This document shows positions 37,253 through 47,418 of a stretch of 64,000 nucleotides of DNA, in pieces; the stretch's first letter is position 1, and each line of letters starts with the position of its first letter. The notes beneath the pieces are model-generated. The model was not told the DNA's origin, did not search any database, and saw nothing but the letters and a program-made list of their open reading frames with translations. A program made the position numbers and the translations under genes. The DNA is from Williamsia sp. 1138 (GTDB lineage Bacteria; Actinomycetota; Actinomycetes; Mycobacteriales; Mycobacteriaceae): NCBI RefSeq assembly GCF_002095435.2, contig NZ_MJEJ02000030.1, positions 42,020-106,019 on the forward strand, read 5' to 3'.

Positions 37253-38389
37253 ATGAGCGCCCCCGCAGCCCCCAAGCCCGACACCGGTGCAGCCACCGGT
37301 CAACCGGTGCGCAGTTTCCCCAAGCCCAAGTTCACCGATGCCGAGGCCGGAGCACTCGACTTCCCCAGCTCGAAGAGCCGCAGCTACAACTACTTCAAGC
37401 CCGCGAAGATGCGTGCCACCACCTACGAGGATGTGACCTTCGACGTCCAGCCAGACCCCGAGCGGCATCTGTCGCAGGGCTGGATCTACGGCTTCGCCGA
37501 CGGCCCGGGTGGCTACCCCAAGGACTGGACGGCGCTCAAATCGTCTGACTGGCATCAGTTCCGCGATCCCAACGAGGAGTGGGAGCAGACGATCTACCGC
37601 AACAACGCCAACGTGGTTCGGCAGGTCCAGCAGAACCTGGCCAACGCCAAGCTCTCGGATGCCTACGCATCCTGGACTCCGAGCTGGGCAACGTTCATCC
37701 AGCGCAATCTGGGTGCCTGGATGCACGCCGAGAACGGCTTGGGCTTGCACGTGTTCACCGCCGCGCAGCGGTCGGCACCGACGAACATGCTGAACAACGC
37801 GATCTGCGTGAACAGCGCACACAAGATGCGGTTCGCCCAGGATCTGGCGCTCTACAACCTGGACCTGACCGACACCATCGAGGGTTTCGACGGCGCCGTG
37901 CACCGAGATGTCTGGCATAACGATCCGGTCTGGCAGGGCGTCCGAGAGAACGTCGAACTGCTGACTGCCGAGGGTGATTGGGCTGAGGCGGTGTTCGCGA
38001 CGAACATCATCTTCGAACAGCTCGTCGGTGTGCTCTTCCGGTCGCTGCTCGTGATGCAGATCGCCGCCCGCAACGGTGACTACGTCACGCCGTCGCTGGT
38101 CGGATCCGGTGAGCACGACTACAACCGCGATCTCGGCTACACCCGGACGCTCCTGCGACTGCTCGTCAACGACGAGGAGCACGGTGAGGCGAACCGAGAA
38201 CTGCTCGGCCAGTGGTCCGACAAGTGGATCCCGCTCAGTCTGGCAGCGGCCCGCGAGCTGCAACCGATCTGGTCGCAGCCACAGGAACGACACGTCCCCT
38301 TCCAGGACTCGTTCAACACGGCGAAGGCCGGCCTGCGGACCGTCCTCGACGATCTCAAAATCCCCGTATCGAAGGAGCTGGACGCATGA
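37253..38389 (+). CDS. prmC: Propane monooxygenase hydroxylase beta subunit
   Basis: A 378-residue non-catalytic hydroxylase subunit that stabilises the alpha-beta hydroxylase dimer. It lacks the paired Glu-x-x-His metal motifs but has the same helical-bundle fold, with the family segment [20 protein letters not shown] and a conserved [14 protein letters not shown] helix. A Pro/Ala-rich stretch of about 20 residues precedes the first conserved region. The ATG at 37253 begins where relatives begin. It overlaps prmD by 4 bp, and these subunits are needed in fixed ratio. Confidence 0.94.
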   Translation: MSAPAAPKPDTGAATGQPVRSFPKPKFTDAEAGALDFPSSKSRSYNYFKPAKMRATTYEDVTFDVQPDPERHLSQGWIYGFADGPGGYPKDWTALKSSDWHQFRDPNEEWEQTIYRNNANVVRQVQQNLANAKLSDAYASWTPSWATFIQRNLGAWMHAENGLGLHVFTAAQRSAPTNMLNNAICVNSAHKMRFAQDLALYNLDLTDTIEGFDGAVHRDVWHNDPVWQGVRENVELLTAEGDWAEAVFATNIIFEQLVGVLFRSLLVMQIAARNGDYVTPSLVGSGEHDYNRDLGYTRTLLRLLVNDEEHGEANRELLGQWSDKWIPLSLAAARELQPIWSQPQERHVPFQDSFNTAKAGLRTVLDDLKIPVSKELDA

Positions 38390-38736
38390 GCAGCGAGATG
38401 ACATTTGGCGCCGACATCGGTTCGTCCAACATGTGCGGTGTCACCTTGATGAACAACCAGAACGGCTACGTGGTCGCCGAGATCATGAGCAAGAAGGAAG
38501 GTGTCGAGATCGCCGAGTTCCCGTCGATGATCCGGGTGGACGGAAAGAACGTACTCACCTTCGATTTCGACGAGATCACCGATGCCCTCGGCGCCGACTT
38601 CGACCAGTCGAACTTCGAGGAGATCATGTCCACCCACTACGGGCGGATGGTCCACTTCGATGACCGGACCATGCTATTCGCCAACCCCGAAGACGCCGCC
38701 GAGTTCATCGATTTCGATCTCAAAGTCGTCGACTGA
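38386..38736 (+). CDS. prmD: Monooxygenase coupling/regulatory protein
   Basis: A 116-residue effector subunit of the MmoB/DmpM family. It carries no cofactor and docks on the hydroxylase, tuning oxygen activation and coupling it to substrate. Typical features are [23 protein letters not shown] at the start of the fold, the [18 protein letters not shown] strand pair and an acidic C-terminus. The ATG overlaps the beta-subunit stop. A 15-bp hairpin lies 8 bases downstream, separating the structural subunits from the accessory genes. Confidence 0.94.
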   Translation: MSSEMTFGADIGSSNMCGVTLMNNQNGYVVAEIMSKKEGVEIAEFPSMIRVDGKNVLTFDFDEITDALGADFDQSNFEEIMSTHYGRMVHFDDRTMLFANPEDAAEFIDFDLKVVD

Positions 38737-38744
38737 TCCGAGCG

Positions 38745-38777
38745 GGCATGGGGTTCTGATCGTCAGAACCCCATGCC
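38745..38777 (+). terminator. Long perfect hairpin between prmD and the amidohydrolase
   Basis: Fifteen-base perfect arms (from GGCATGGGG to its complement) with a 3-base loop follow prmD. No U-tract follows. It probably attenuates read-through or protects the prmABCD mRNA, giving more subunits than accessory proteins. Confidence 0.6.
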
Positions 38778-38861
38778 TGCTCGCGTGCACCCCCCTCCCC
38801 CACAACCCCTTGCCGGGACGCATTCGATGTTCCGGCTCCCCCACCAGTATTGGAGTAATCG

Positions 38862-39908
38862 ATGTACAACAAGGACGGCGAAAGCTACTACATCGTCGAC
38901 AGCCATATCCACTTCTGGAACGGCGGTCCGCGCAATCAGAAGAACCGCTACGGCAAGGGGTTCACAGGGTGTTTCTACGACTACCACTCCAATCTCTCCC
39001 CCGAGTCGGAGAAGTGGACCCTCGAGAAGTTCGGTAGCTACACCGAAGAGGATCTCATGCACGACCTGTTCGAGGTCGGCTACGTAGACAAGGGAATCTT
39101 CCAGCCCACCTACCTCAACGATTTCTACATCGAAGGTTTCAACACCACCGAGCGCAACGGCGCGCTTGCCGAGAAACACCCGGAGAAGCTGATCACCAAC
39201 GGCGCCTGGGACCCCCGCAACGGCGAGGCCGGACTCGAAGATCTGGAGAAGCTGGCATCGCGCTGGAACCTCAAGGGCGTCAAGCTCTACACCGCCGAGT
39301 GGAAGGGCGACTCGAAGGGCTACAAGCTCACCGACGACTGGTCCTACCGCTACCTGGAGAAGACCCAGGAGCTGGGGATCAAGAACGTCCACATCCACAA
39401 GGGTCCGACCATCTACCCCCTCAACCGGGACGCGTTCGACGTCGCCGATGTCGATGACGTGGCCACGGCGTTCCCAGACCTCAACTTCATCGTCGAGCAC
39501 GTGGGTCTGCCGCGTCTCGAAGACTTCTGCTGGATCGCCACGCAGGAGCCGAATGTGTACGGCGGCCTGGCGGTTGCCATGCCGTTCATCCACACCCGGC
39601 CCCGCTACTTCGCCCAGATCATCGGCGAACTGCTCTACTGGGTCGGCGAAGACCGTCTGACGTTCGCCAGCGACTACGCCATCTGGAAGCCGGCCTGGCT
39701 CATCGAGAAGTTCGTCGACTTCCAGATGCCCGAGGACATGCAGTCCGAGTACGGCACCCTCAACACCCAGATCAAGAAGAAGATCCTGGGTCTGAACGCC
39801 GCCAAGCTGTACGACTTCGACGTCCCGGCCGAGGCCCAGATCAAATCCAATGAAGAAGCCCCCGCGGAGAAGCCGGTCGGCAGCAGCCCGGAGGCGGTCA
39901 CGGTATGA
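38862..39908 (+). CDS. Amidohydrolase-family protein of the propane operon
   Basis: A 348-residue TIM-barrel metal hydrolase related to the amidohydrolase_2 (decarboxylase/hydrolase) group. It shows the DSHIHFW metal motif at the N-terminus, a central His in NVHIHKG, the VEHVGLPR segment and a late Asp in FASDYAIWK. Genes like it always accompany MimABCD/PrmABCD systems, and studies of the mycobacterial version suggest a need for active hydroxylase rather than a known substrate; I infer an assembly or maturation role. The C-terminal 25 residues are a charged Pro/Ala/Glu tail. It overlaps the MIP18-like gene by 4 bp. Confidence 0.85.
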   Translation: MYNKDGESYYIVDSHIHFWNGGPRNQKNRYGKGFTGCFYDYHSNLSPESEKWTLEKFGSYTEEDLMHDLFEVGYVDKGIFQPTYLNDFYIEGFNTTERNGALAEKHPEKLITNGAWDPRNGEAGLEDLEKLASRWNLKGVKLYTAEWKGDSKGYKLTDDWSYRYLEKTQELGIKNVHIHKGPTIYPLNRDAFDVADVDDVATAFPDLNFIVEHVGLPRLEDFCWIATQEPNVYGGLAVAMPFIHTRPRYFAQIIGELLYWVGEDRLTFASDYAIWKPAWLIEKFVDFQMPEDMQSEYGTLNTQIKKKILGLNAAKLYDFDVPAEAQIKSNEEAPAEKPVGSSPEAVTV

Positions 39909-40732
39909 CGGTGACGAATACCCGCGATCTGACGGGTCTCGATTGGCCCAGCGCCATCGTCGGTCGTGATCATGTTGTCGCAGAGAAGGTCTGGAAAGCG
40001 CTGGGCACGGTGCAGGATCCGGAGCTCGACGAGCCGATCACGGACCTGAAGTTCGTCACCACGGTCGAGATCGACCGTGGTGAGCAGGGGGCGGAGGTGT
40101 CGATCCGACTGCGGCTGCCGACCTACTTCTGTGCTCCGAACTTCGCCTACCTCATGGTCGCCGACGCCTACGACGCGGTGGCCGCGCTGCCCGAAGTCGC
40201 CCGGACCTCGGTGCGTCTGGAGGATCACTTCGCGTCCGACGAGATCAACAGCGGTGTCGCGGCGCGGGCCGGGTTCACCGGTTCGTTCCCGACCGAAGCA
40301 ATCGGTGAACTCGAGGAGCTCCGACAGACGTTCCAGCGCAAGGCCTATTTGGCCTCGCTGGACCGGATGACCAAGCGGCTCGCGGCGGACGGTGTCGAGT
40401 TCGACGCCTATACGTCGCTGCGGATCGGTGACCTACCCTCCGGGCTGGAAACCGACTCCCTGATGCGGCGACGGAGTGATGTCGGGCTGCCGTTGACCGA
40501 GATGTCGCTGGTCATGATCGAGCACGACGGCGAGGCGATGAGCGCCGAGAGGCTGCCGAAGAGGCTGCGGTTCGCGAAGTCCGTCCGGGTCAGCATCGAA
40601 GGCAACGGCATCTTCTGCCGCGGTCTGCTGGAAACCCGCTATGGAGACGACGAGTCACCCGGAACCCAGAGCGGCATCGGAGCCTTCGGTGGCGCCGATC
40701 TGGGAATGCCAACCTTGAGGAGAGAGTCATGA
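39905..40732 (+). CDS. MIP18/DUF59-type iron-sulfur assembly-like protein
   Basis: A 275-residue protein. The N-terminal 110 residues match the MIP18 (DUF59, SufT/PaaD-like) fold: ALGTVQDPELDEPITDLKFV, followed by PTYFCAPNFAYLMVADAYDA with a cysteine at the usual metal-delivery position. The C-terminal 150 residues are specific to propane monooxygenase operons. It probably helps insert iron or Fe-S into the hydroxylase or reductase. It overlaps both neighbours by 4 bp, which argues for a fixed stoichiometry with the amidohydrolase and alcohol dehydrogenase. Function is inferred from fold and context. Confidence 0.78.
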   Translation: MTVTNTRDLTGLDWPSAIVGRDHVVAEKVWKALGTVQDPELDEPITDLKFVTTVEIDRGEQGAEVSIRLRLPTYFCAPNFAYLMVADAYDAVAALPEVARTSVRLEDHFASDEINSGVAARAGFTGSFPTEAIGELEELRQTFQRKAYLASLDRMTKRLAADGVEFDAYTSLRIGDLPSGLETDSLMRRRSDVGLPLTEMSLVMIEHDGEAMSAERLPKRLRFAKSVRVSIEGNGIFCRGLLETRYGDDESPGTQSGIGAFGGADLGMPTLRRES

Positions 40733-41754
40733 GAGCGGTGCAACTGTCCGCCTACGACACCAAACCCGAGCTCGTGGAGGTCCCCGATCCCCACGCCGAG
40801 GGTGCGCTGGATGTCGTGGTCAAGATCGGTGGTGCCGGTGTCTGCCGTACCGATCTGCACATCATCGAAGGTCAGTGGGAGCGGAAGTCCGGGGTGACGC
40901 TGCCGTACACGATCGGGCACGAGAACGCCGGCTGGGTCGAGGAGGTGGGCAGCGCGGTGACGTCGGTGAAGGTCGGCGACCCGGTGATCCTTCATCCGCT
41001 CGCGACCTGTGGCCTGTGCCGGTATTGCCGCGCAGGTGACGATGTGCACTGCGTCGCATCGGCATTCCCCGGTATCGACAGCAACGGTGGCTACGCCGAG
41101 TACCTCAAGACCAACGCCCGTGCAGTGGTCAAACTCGACACGTCACTCAAGCCGGCCGACGTCGCAGCGCTCGCCGACGCCGGCCTGACCGCCTATCACG
41201 CGGTGGCCAAGGCGGCCAGATTCCTGCGTCCCGGCGACACCGCCGTGGTCATCGGCGCAGGAGGTCTCGGACACATCGGCGTCCAGGTACTCGCCGCACT
41301 GTCGGCCGCCCGCATGATCGTGGTCGACCGGTCCGAACCCGCCCTGGCGTTGGCCTCGGAGCTAGGCGCTCACCACACCGTGGTGGCCGACGGCACGCAG
41401 GTCCAGCAGGTCCTCGACCTCACCGACGGCAACGGCGCGGAGGCGGTCATCGATTTCGTCGGGGAAGGCGGCGCCATCGAGGACGGCGTCGGGATGCTCC
41501 GTCGCGCAGGCAACTACTACGTGATCGGATACGGCGGCACCCTGTCCATACCGACCATCGACGTGATCTCCACCGAGATCAACTTCATCGGAAACCTCGT
41601 CGGTTCCTACAACGATCTCGTCGAACTCATGGTGCTGGCCGCCCAAGGCAAGGTGTCCCTGCACACCAGCACCTATCCGCTGGCCGAGTTCGCCACGGCC
41701 CTGAGTGATCTCGATGCGGGAAACGTTCGCGGAAGGGCGATCTTGGTTCCGTAG
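40729..41754 (+). CDS. adh: Zinc-dependent alcohol dehydrogenase of the propane operon
   Basis: A 341-residue medium-chain dehydrogenase. The catalytic zinc ligands are Cys in GVCRTDLH and His-Glu in GHENAG. The structural zinc is held by CGLCRYCRAGDDVHC, and the NAD-binding loop is VIGAGGLGHIGVQ followed by Asp in VVDRS. It would oxidise 2-propanol (or 1-propanol) formed by the monooxygenase to acetone, as Adh1 does in Gordonia propane metabolism. The ATG overlaps the upstream stop. It is followed 54 bp later by the dedicated chaperonin. Confidence 0.92.
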   Translation: MRAVQLSAYDTKPELVEVPDPHAEGALDVVVKIGGAGVCRTDLHIIEGQWERKSGVTLPYTIGHENAGWVEEVGSAVTSVKVGDPVILHPLATCGLCRYCRAGDDVHCVASAFPGIDSNGGYAEYLKTNARAVVKLDTSLKPADVAALADAGLTAYHAVAKAARFLRPGDTAVVIGAGGLGHIGVQVLAALSAARMIVVDRSEPALALASELGAHHTVVADGTQVQQVLDLTDGNGAEAVIDFVGEGGAIEDGVGMLRRAGNYYVIGYGGTLSIPTIDVISTEINFIGNLVGSYNDLVELMVLAAQGKVSLHTSTYPLAEFATALSDLDAGNVRGRAILVP

Positions 41755-43458
<1,704 letters not shown>

Positions 43459-43465
43459 CACGGCG

Positions 43466-43996
43466 ATGACCACCGATTTCCTCGCTCCGACTCTCGTCCG
43501 GGCGCAGCCACGTCTGCGGTTGCGCTCCGACGAGGTCGCCGATGGCGGCCGGCTACGGACCCCCCAACGGGCCGGCCTCCTGAAGGGTGGTGGCCTCGAT
43601 GTGTCCCCGTCGTTGCAGTGGTCGGGCGCACCGTTCGGAACGCTGTCGTACGCGGTCACCGCGCACGACAGCACCGGCCGGTGCTACTGGGCCGTTGCCG
43701 ACATCAGCGGAGGCGTGACGTCGCTGGTCGTCGATGCCGGCAATGGTGTGGGCGAGCGATTACCCAGTGTGGCAAAGCAATTACGCAATGATCTAGGCCT
43801 CGCCCGATACCTCGGTCCCGCACCTGCAGCCCTCGGCCTGCCGGGCAGGTTCATCTTCACGGTGTACGCGGTCGATGTCGGAAGGCTGCCTCTGACAAGG
43901 CATGCGGGCCCCCGCGAACTGAGTGCAGCGCTCGAGATTCATGAGGTCGGGCGGGCAACACTGACCACGGCGTACGGCTGGACCCCACCTCGCTAG
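43466..43996 (+). CDS. YbhB/YbcL-type PEBP protein
   Basis: A 176-residue phosphatidylethanolamine-binding-protein homologue. It shows the family's SPSLQWSGAP segment, a shortened DPD-like region (VTAHDSTGRCYWAVADI) where the bacterial YbhB DPDAP ligand-binding loop is altered, and a C-terminal FIFTVYAVDV strand. It begins 8 bp after the propane-operon chaperonin and may be read through from it. Its TAG stop shares the palindrome CTAG with the stop of the convergent gene. Function unknown; the altered ligand site makes even small-molecule binding uncertain. Confidence 0.78.
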   Translation: MTTDFLAPTLVRAQPRLRLRSDEVADGGRLRTPQRAGLLKGGGLDVSPSLQWSGAPFGTLSYAVTAHDSTGRCYWAVADISGGVTSLVVDAGNGVGERLPSVAKQLRNDLGLARYLGPAPAALGLPGRFIFTVYAVDVGRLPLTRHAGPRELSAALEIHEVGRATLTTAYGWTPPR

Positions 43997-44964
43997 TCCC
44001 CCGCCCCCCGATGATGGGTCGTTCTGGCGGTGCCGACCTGGGACTTCGTTCGCCGAAAGGACCCATCATCGGAGGTAGAGATCGGGACGGGAAACAGCGC
44101 GCGGGGATTCTGTAGCAGCGCAGGAGGTTCGACGTCGCTCCTGTGGATCCTGCCTTGCCAACGCACGCGCCGGCGATGGGGCGTCAACGTGTTCGAGCGC
44201 CTGATGAATTCGTACCGTCCGGTGATCGATCCGAGTTCGAGGTGGTCCTCCCCCGCCACCGGAACGGCCACCAGATCTCCGACATCCAGGTCGGAGACGA
44301 AGGAGGCGAGCACGCGCAGGTCCTTACCGGGCCTGCGCCCGGAACCGGCCTCCTTGAGCAGGACCCGCAGGTCGCCTCCCGAGGAGGCGTCGACGTCGAG
44401 ACCCGACTCCGTTCCGAAGCCGACGTACCCTCGTCGGAAGAACTCGGCGAACTGCTCGGGCGACGACGGCCGGACCACCCACACCGAACCGTCACCCGTG
44501 CGAAGCGTGCTCGGCGCACTCGGTGGGTCAGGCCAGAAGTACGGGACGTCGCCGTCATCGTCGCCGAAGACCGGCCGATAGAAGTTGGGATCTTTACGGA
44601 CCAGCGCCGACCGATGGCTGCTGTGCAGACGCTCGTCGCCCCACCAGGGTGGCATGAGACCGTCGGCGACGAGTTCTTCCTGCGAGCGACCGCTCACCTC
44701 TGGTGCGAATTCTGCAATCTTCTCGGCCGTGGTGTCGGCGCGACCTCCCCGTGTCCACTCGGCGACGAACGTCAGTCCGTAACAGACCAGGGCCGGGGTG
44801 TGGCCCCGCCACATCTGGACGGCGGGATGAGTGCCCCAGCCGTAGTCGAACAGCTCGAGCGCGCGCAAAATCTGGAGTGTCTCCACGCGTTGCTTGCCCA
44901 GCCGCGGCACATCGAGGACGGCCGCCGAGCGGGCGAAATCGGCATACGGCAGGAACGTCTGCAT
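43993..44964 (-). CDS. MSMEG_6728-type glycosylase-like domain fused to a PUA/EVE-like domain
   Basis: A 323-residue two-domain protein. Residues 1-150 match the MSMEG_6728 family, related to pyrimidine-dimer DNA glycosylases: MQTFLPYADFARSAAVLD, LGKQRVETLQILRAL, and MPPWWGDERLHSSHRSALVRKDP. Residues 160-285 resemble the PUA/EVE-like module found at the N-terminus of some restriction-type proteins (VWVVRPSS, FFRRGYVGFGTES, FVSDLDVGDLVAVPV, GSITGRYEFI, RRRVRWQGRI). Such modules bind modified bases. The last 26 residues come from a dispersed repeat at the 3' end. A role in repair or recognition of modified DNA is inferred. Confidence 0.75.
   Translation of the reverse strand: MQTFLPYADFARSAAVLDVPRLGKQRVETLQILRALELFDYGWGTHPAVQMWRGHTPALVCYGLTFVAEWTRGGRADTTAEKIAEFAPEVSGRSQEELVADGLMPPWWGDERLHSSHRSALVRKDPNFYRPVFGDDDGDVPYFWPDPPSAPSTLRTGDGSVWVVRPSSPEQFAEFFRRGYVGFGTESGLDVDASSGGDLRVLLKEAGSGRRPGKDLRVLASFVSDLDVGDLVAVPVAGEDHLELGSITGRYEFIRRSNTLTPHRRRVRWQGRIHRSDVEPPALLQNPRALFPVPISTSDDGSFRRTKSQVGTARTTHHRGAGD
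44008..44072. repeat. Dispersed repeat copy A with palindromic ends
   Basis: Bases 44021-44072 match 47367-47418 without gaps at 42 of 52 positions. Copy A also has perfect 13-bp inverted arms (CCGATGATGGGTC at 44008-44020 and its complement at 44060-44072). It overlaps the 3' end of the MSMEG_6728-type gene and may serve as a terminator between convergent genes. Confidence 0.7.
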
Positions 44965-45013
44965 GCCAGTCGCTTACCCGATCCGCAAGGATCAATGCGT
45001 CGCTTGCGAGAGG

Positions 45014-45142
45014 CTAGCGATCTGTCGCCGGATTCGTCCCAGAAGTCTCGACCTCGGCGCCGGGCAGCGTGCACACACCATCGACACACACCCCGGCGTC
45101 GACGTCGCCGACCATCTCGAACGGCGTGATCGGCTCAGACAC
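45014..45142 (-). CDS. Mini-protein coupled to the DsbA-family gene
   Basis: A 42-residue ORF starting at GTG 45142, overlapping the end of the DsbA gene by 8 bp. It contains a CVDGVC cysteine pair in an acidic context (GDVDAGVCVDGVC). Actinobacterial FrnE/DsbA-like genes are sometimes followed by short proteins with such a pair. It might be a metal-binding or redox partner of the oxidoreductase. The translational overlap and Cys pair support a real gene, but I know no tested function. Confidence 0.55.
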   Translation of the reverse strand: MSEPITPFEMVGDVDAGVCVDGVCTLPGAEVETSGTNPATDR

Positions 45143-45794
45143 CACTGGTCTCCTCGGCGCGAACCTTCTCGAGAACTCCGGTGAACGCTTCAGCCGCCTG
45201 CGCGCCGGATACCCCGTACTTTCCATTGACCACGAAAAACGGAACGCCGGAGATGCCGTAGGCACGAGCTTGATCGATGTCGGCCGCGACGGCGTCGGCG
45301 AACTCGCCCGAGTCAAGGGCAGCGAGAACTGCATCGCGGTCCAGACCGACGTCGGCAGCGAGGTCGGCGAGTTCTTCGTCGCGACCGACGTGCCTACCCT
45401 GCTCGAAGTAGGCCTTGAACAGTCGCTCGACGTACTCGAGCTGCTTGCCCTGCTGTTTCGCGTAGTGCAGGACCTGGTGGGCTTTGAGCGTCTTGGTGTG
45501 CTGCAGCTTGTCGAAGTCGTAGTCGAGACCCACCTCCGCCGCGACCCCGCCGACCTGGCCGAGCATCTTTTCGACCTGGTCAGCAGGCAACCCCTTGTAC
45601 TGGGCCAGGAAGTCGATCTCCGAGCCCTCGAAATCCACCGGAGTATCAGGCGCGAGCTCGTAGCTGTGGTAGGTCACCTCGACGTCGTCGCGACCTTCGA
45701 ACTCAGCCAGTCCCGCCTCGAACTTCCGTTTACCGATGTAGCACCACGGGCAGGCGATGTCGGACCAGATGTCGACGGTGATGGGAGCGCTCAT
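45135..45794 (-). CDS. DsbA-family FrnE-like oxidoreductase
   Basis: A 219-residue cytosolic thioredoxin-fold protein of the FrnE/2-hydroxychromene isomerase branch. The active site CPWCYIG is close to the N-terminus after IWSDIA, a helical insertion follows, and the cis-proline is in SGVPFFVVNGKYGVSGAQ. There is no signal peptide. In mycobacteria a related protein (Rv2466c) is a mycothiol-dependent nitroreductase/oxidoreductase, so a mycothiol link is plausible. The ATG at 45794 is chosen because relatives begin just before VDIWSD. It is coupled to a 42-codon Cys-pair mini-protein. Confidence 0.87.
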   Translation of the reverse strand: MSAPITVDIWSDIACPWCYIGKRKFEAGLAEFEGRDDVEVTYHSYELAPDTPVDFEGSEIDFLAQYKGLPADQVEKMLGQVGGVAAEVGLDYDFDKLQHTKTLKAHQVLHYAKQQGKQLEYVERLFKAYFEQGRHVGRDEELADLAADVGLDRDAVLAALDSGEFADAVAADIDQARAYGISGVPFFVVNGKYGVSGAQAAEAFTGVLEKVRAEETSGV

Positions 45795-45996
45795 GTTTGA
45801 CTCAACCGACGTATCGCCTCGGACATTCCGACATCGCACAGAATCAGCGCAGCGCAGGCTCTGCCTCCGGTTGAACCGGCGACCACTCTTGACGCCATGC
45901 GCCACCTCCGTTGCAAGCACAACAGGCTGGCACAGTCTATACAATCCACTGCACAGGTCCGCTTACTCATCCATCGACGGCCCTGCACTCCCGACC

Positions 45997-46911
45997 ATGA
46001 AACGGTGGAACCTGTTGCCTGAGCCGTCTTCACGACCCGAACGGCACAATGCCCAGGTGGTGGTCTTCGGGTCGATCAACGCTGACACCTCGGTGTTCGT
46101 GAACAGACTCCCGGGACCAGGGCAGACGGTCCACGCCACTCGACTACATCGCGACATTGGCGGCAAAGGGGCCAACCAGGCATGCGCGGCCTCCTTCGCG
46201 GGTGCTGACACCGTGATGGTCGGAAACGTTGGCAACGACAACGACGCCACGCGTGCACGGAACGCGTTGTGGAACGCGGGGGTAGACGAAACTTCCGTCC
46301 GCAATGTGGATGCGCCCACCGGCACTGCGTTCATCACGGTCGACTTCGAGGGTGAGAACACCATCGTCGTCGCCGCCGGCGCCAATGCCCTGATGACCGC
46401 TGAACGAGCCCAGGATGTGCGGGGCGCCGGTGCCGTCGTCTTGCAACTCGAGATCCCGATCGACGCCGTTCTTGCGGCCGCGCGGGCATCGACGGGTATC
46501 ACGATCCTCAATGCCGCACCGGCCGTCGAATTGTCGGCCGCGCTCCTCGACGCGATCGACGTGCTGGTGGTCAACGAGACTGAGCTCGACGTCGTCTCCC
46601 GCCCTTTCGTCTCCGGCGGGTCGACTGTTCACAAAGCGCGCAGCGTCATCGGCCCTTCGATAGTGGTAGTCACCCTGGGTGCGGAGGGGGCGCTGTTCGT
46701 GCAAGGCGATTCGCATACTGCCGTCCCAGCGCCCTCGGTAGCACCTGTGGACACAACCGGCGCGGGAGACTGCTTCGTCGGCACGCTGGCGGCGCATCTC
46801 GTTGCCGGCCACCCGATCGAGGACTCGGTGGGGCATGCCGTCGCGGCGGCGTCGGAGACGACATTGTTCGAAGGCGCTCGCGGGTATCTATCCCAGCGCG
46901 TCGTCGACTGA
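45997..46911 (+). CDS. PfkB-family sugar kinase, ribokinase-like
   Basis: A 304-residue carbohydrate kinase. It has the N-terminal PfkB signature GGKGANQACAASFAGA near residue 50 and the C-terminal PfkB signature DTTGAGDCFVGTLAAHL with the catalytic Asp. N in VFGSINADTSVFV corresponds to the substrate-binding Asn-x-Asp of ribokinase. It probably phosphorylates ribose or another pentose. The first 20 residues before the core strand are non-conserved and a later GTG start is possible. The neighbours do not include a sugar transporter, so the substrate is uncertain. Confidence 0.82.
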   Translation: MKRWNLLPEPSSRPERHNAQVVVFGSINADTSVFVNRLPGPGQTVHATRLHRDIGGKGANQACAASFAGADTVMVGNVGNDNDATRARNALWNAGVDETSVRNVDAPTGTAFITVDFEGENTIVVAAGANALMTAERAQDVRGAGAVVLQLEIPIDAVLAAARASTGITILNAAPAVELSAALLDAIDVLVVNETELDVVSRPFVSGGSTVHKARSVIGPSIVVVTLGAEGALFVQGDSHTAVPAPSVAPVDTTGAGDCFVGTLAAHLVAGHPIEDSVGHAVAAASETTLFEGARGYLSQRVVD

Positions 46912-46967
46912 CCCGGCCCAGGCGCCTCAACACCAAAGGGAACCAACTTTTCCCAGGACCGTGGCGC

Positions 46968-47120
46968 TCACATGATGCTGCCGAGGTGTACGCCCGCGAC
47001 CAGCAACCACGCGGGCACCCGCGAAAAAGCGAGCGAGACGAAGGCGCTGCCGACGCCCGCGCCCACCCACACCATCGAAGCGATCACCCACCACCCGTCG
47101 AGCGAGACCTCACCACACCG
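46968..47120 (-). pseudogene. Remnant of a small membrane protein gene
   Basis: A 50-codon open stretch on the minus strand encodes a hydrophobic tail ending in VAGVHLGSIM. This matches the end VAGAHLASSIM of the intact membrane protein gene 1 kb away, and the first 45 bases are also similar at the DNA level. No start codon with family sequence is visible and a stop lies in frame upstream. It looks like the degraded end of a duplicated gene. Confidence 0.4.
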
Positions 47121-47157
47121 TCAACCGGGGCCGGCTGTCACCAGGTAGGAGCAGACC

Positions 47158-47366
47158 TTGATCAAGCACGTCGTCGCATTCTCGTTCCGACCCGAGATCA
47201 CCGGAACATCAACGAGCTCAGGAGCTTTCCGGTGCAGTACCCGGCGATGCGGAACTGGGTTCTCGCCCCCAACAGCAGCACTCGGGACACCACGATGTCC
47301 CATGCCTTCGTCGTGGAGCTCGACAACCGTGACTCTCGAATCAGACGCCTGACCCGGAAATGAATT
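47158..47366 (+). pseudogene. Frameshifted, truncated Dabb-domain gene
   Basis: A TTG start with TAGGAG upstream begins MIKHVVAFSFRPE, the first strand of a stress-responsive alpha/beta-barrel (Dabb) protein. From about base 47200 the recognisable continuation (NINEL, then YPAMRNW and SHAFVVELDN) is in another frame, so a frameshift has occurred. The C-terminal HP-x-H region of the family is missing, because the sequence runs into repeat copy B at 47367. It is very probably non-functional. Confidence 0.65.
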
Positions 47367-47418
47367 GTTCTGGCGGAGTCCACCTGGGTGTTTGTTCGCC
47401 ATAAGGGCACATCATCGG
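47367..47418. repeat. Dispersed repeat copy B
   Basis: A 52-bp segment 42/52 identical to 44021-44072, in direct orientation. It begins where the Dabb remnant is cut and ends on the base before the yoeB stop codon. It lacks the left palindromic arm of copy A. Confidence 0.68.

Noticed and set aside
44008..44072. Palindromic repeat as a phage attachment site
   Set aside because: There is no integrase, tRNA gene or phage gene between the two copies, and they match only at 42/52.
45757..45996. N-terminal 80-codon extension of the ribokinase-like gene
   Set aside because: It is antisense to the DsbA gene start and promoter, and PfkB proteins begin just before the VVVFGSIN strand.
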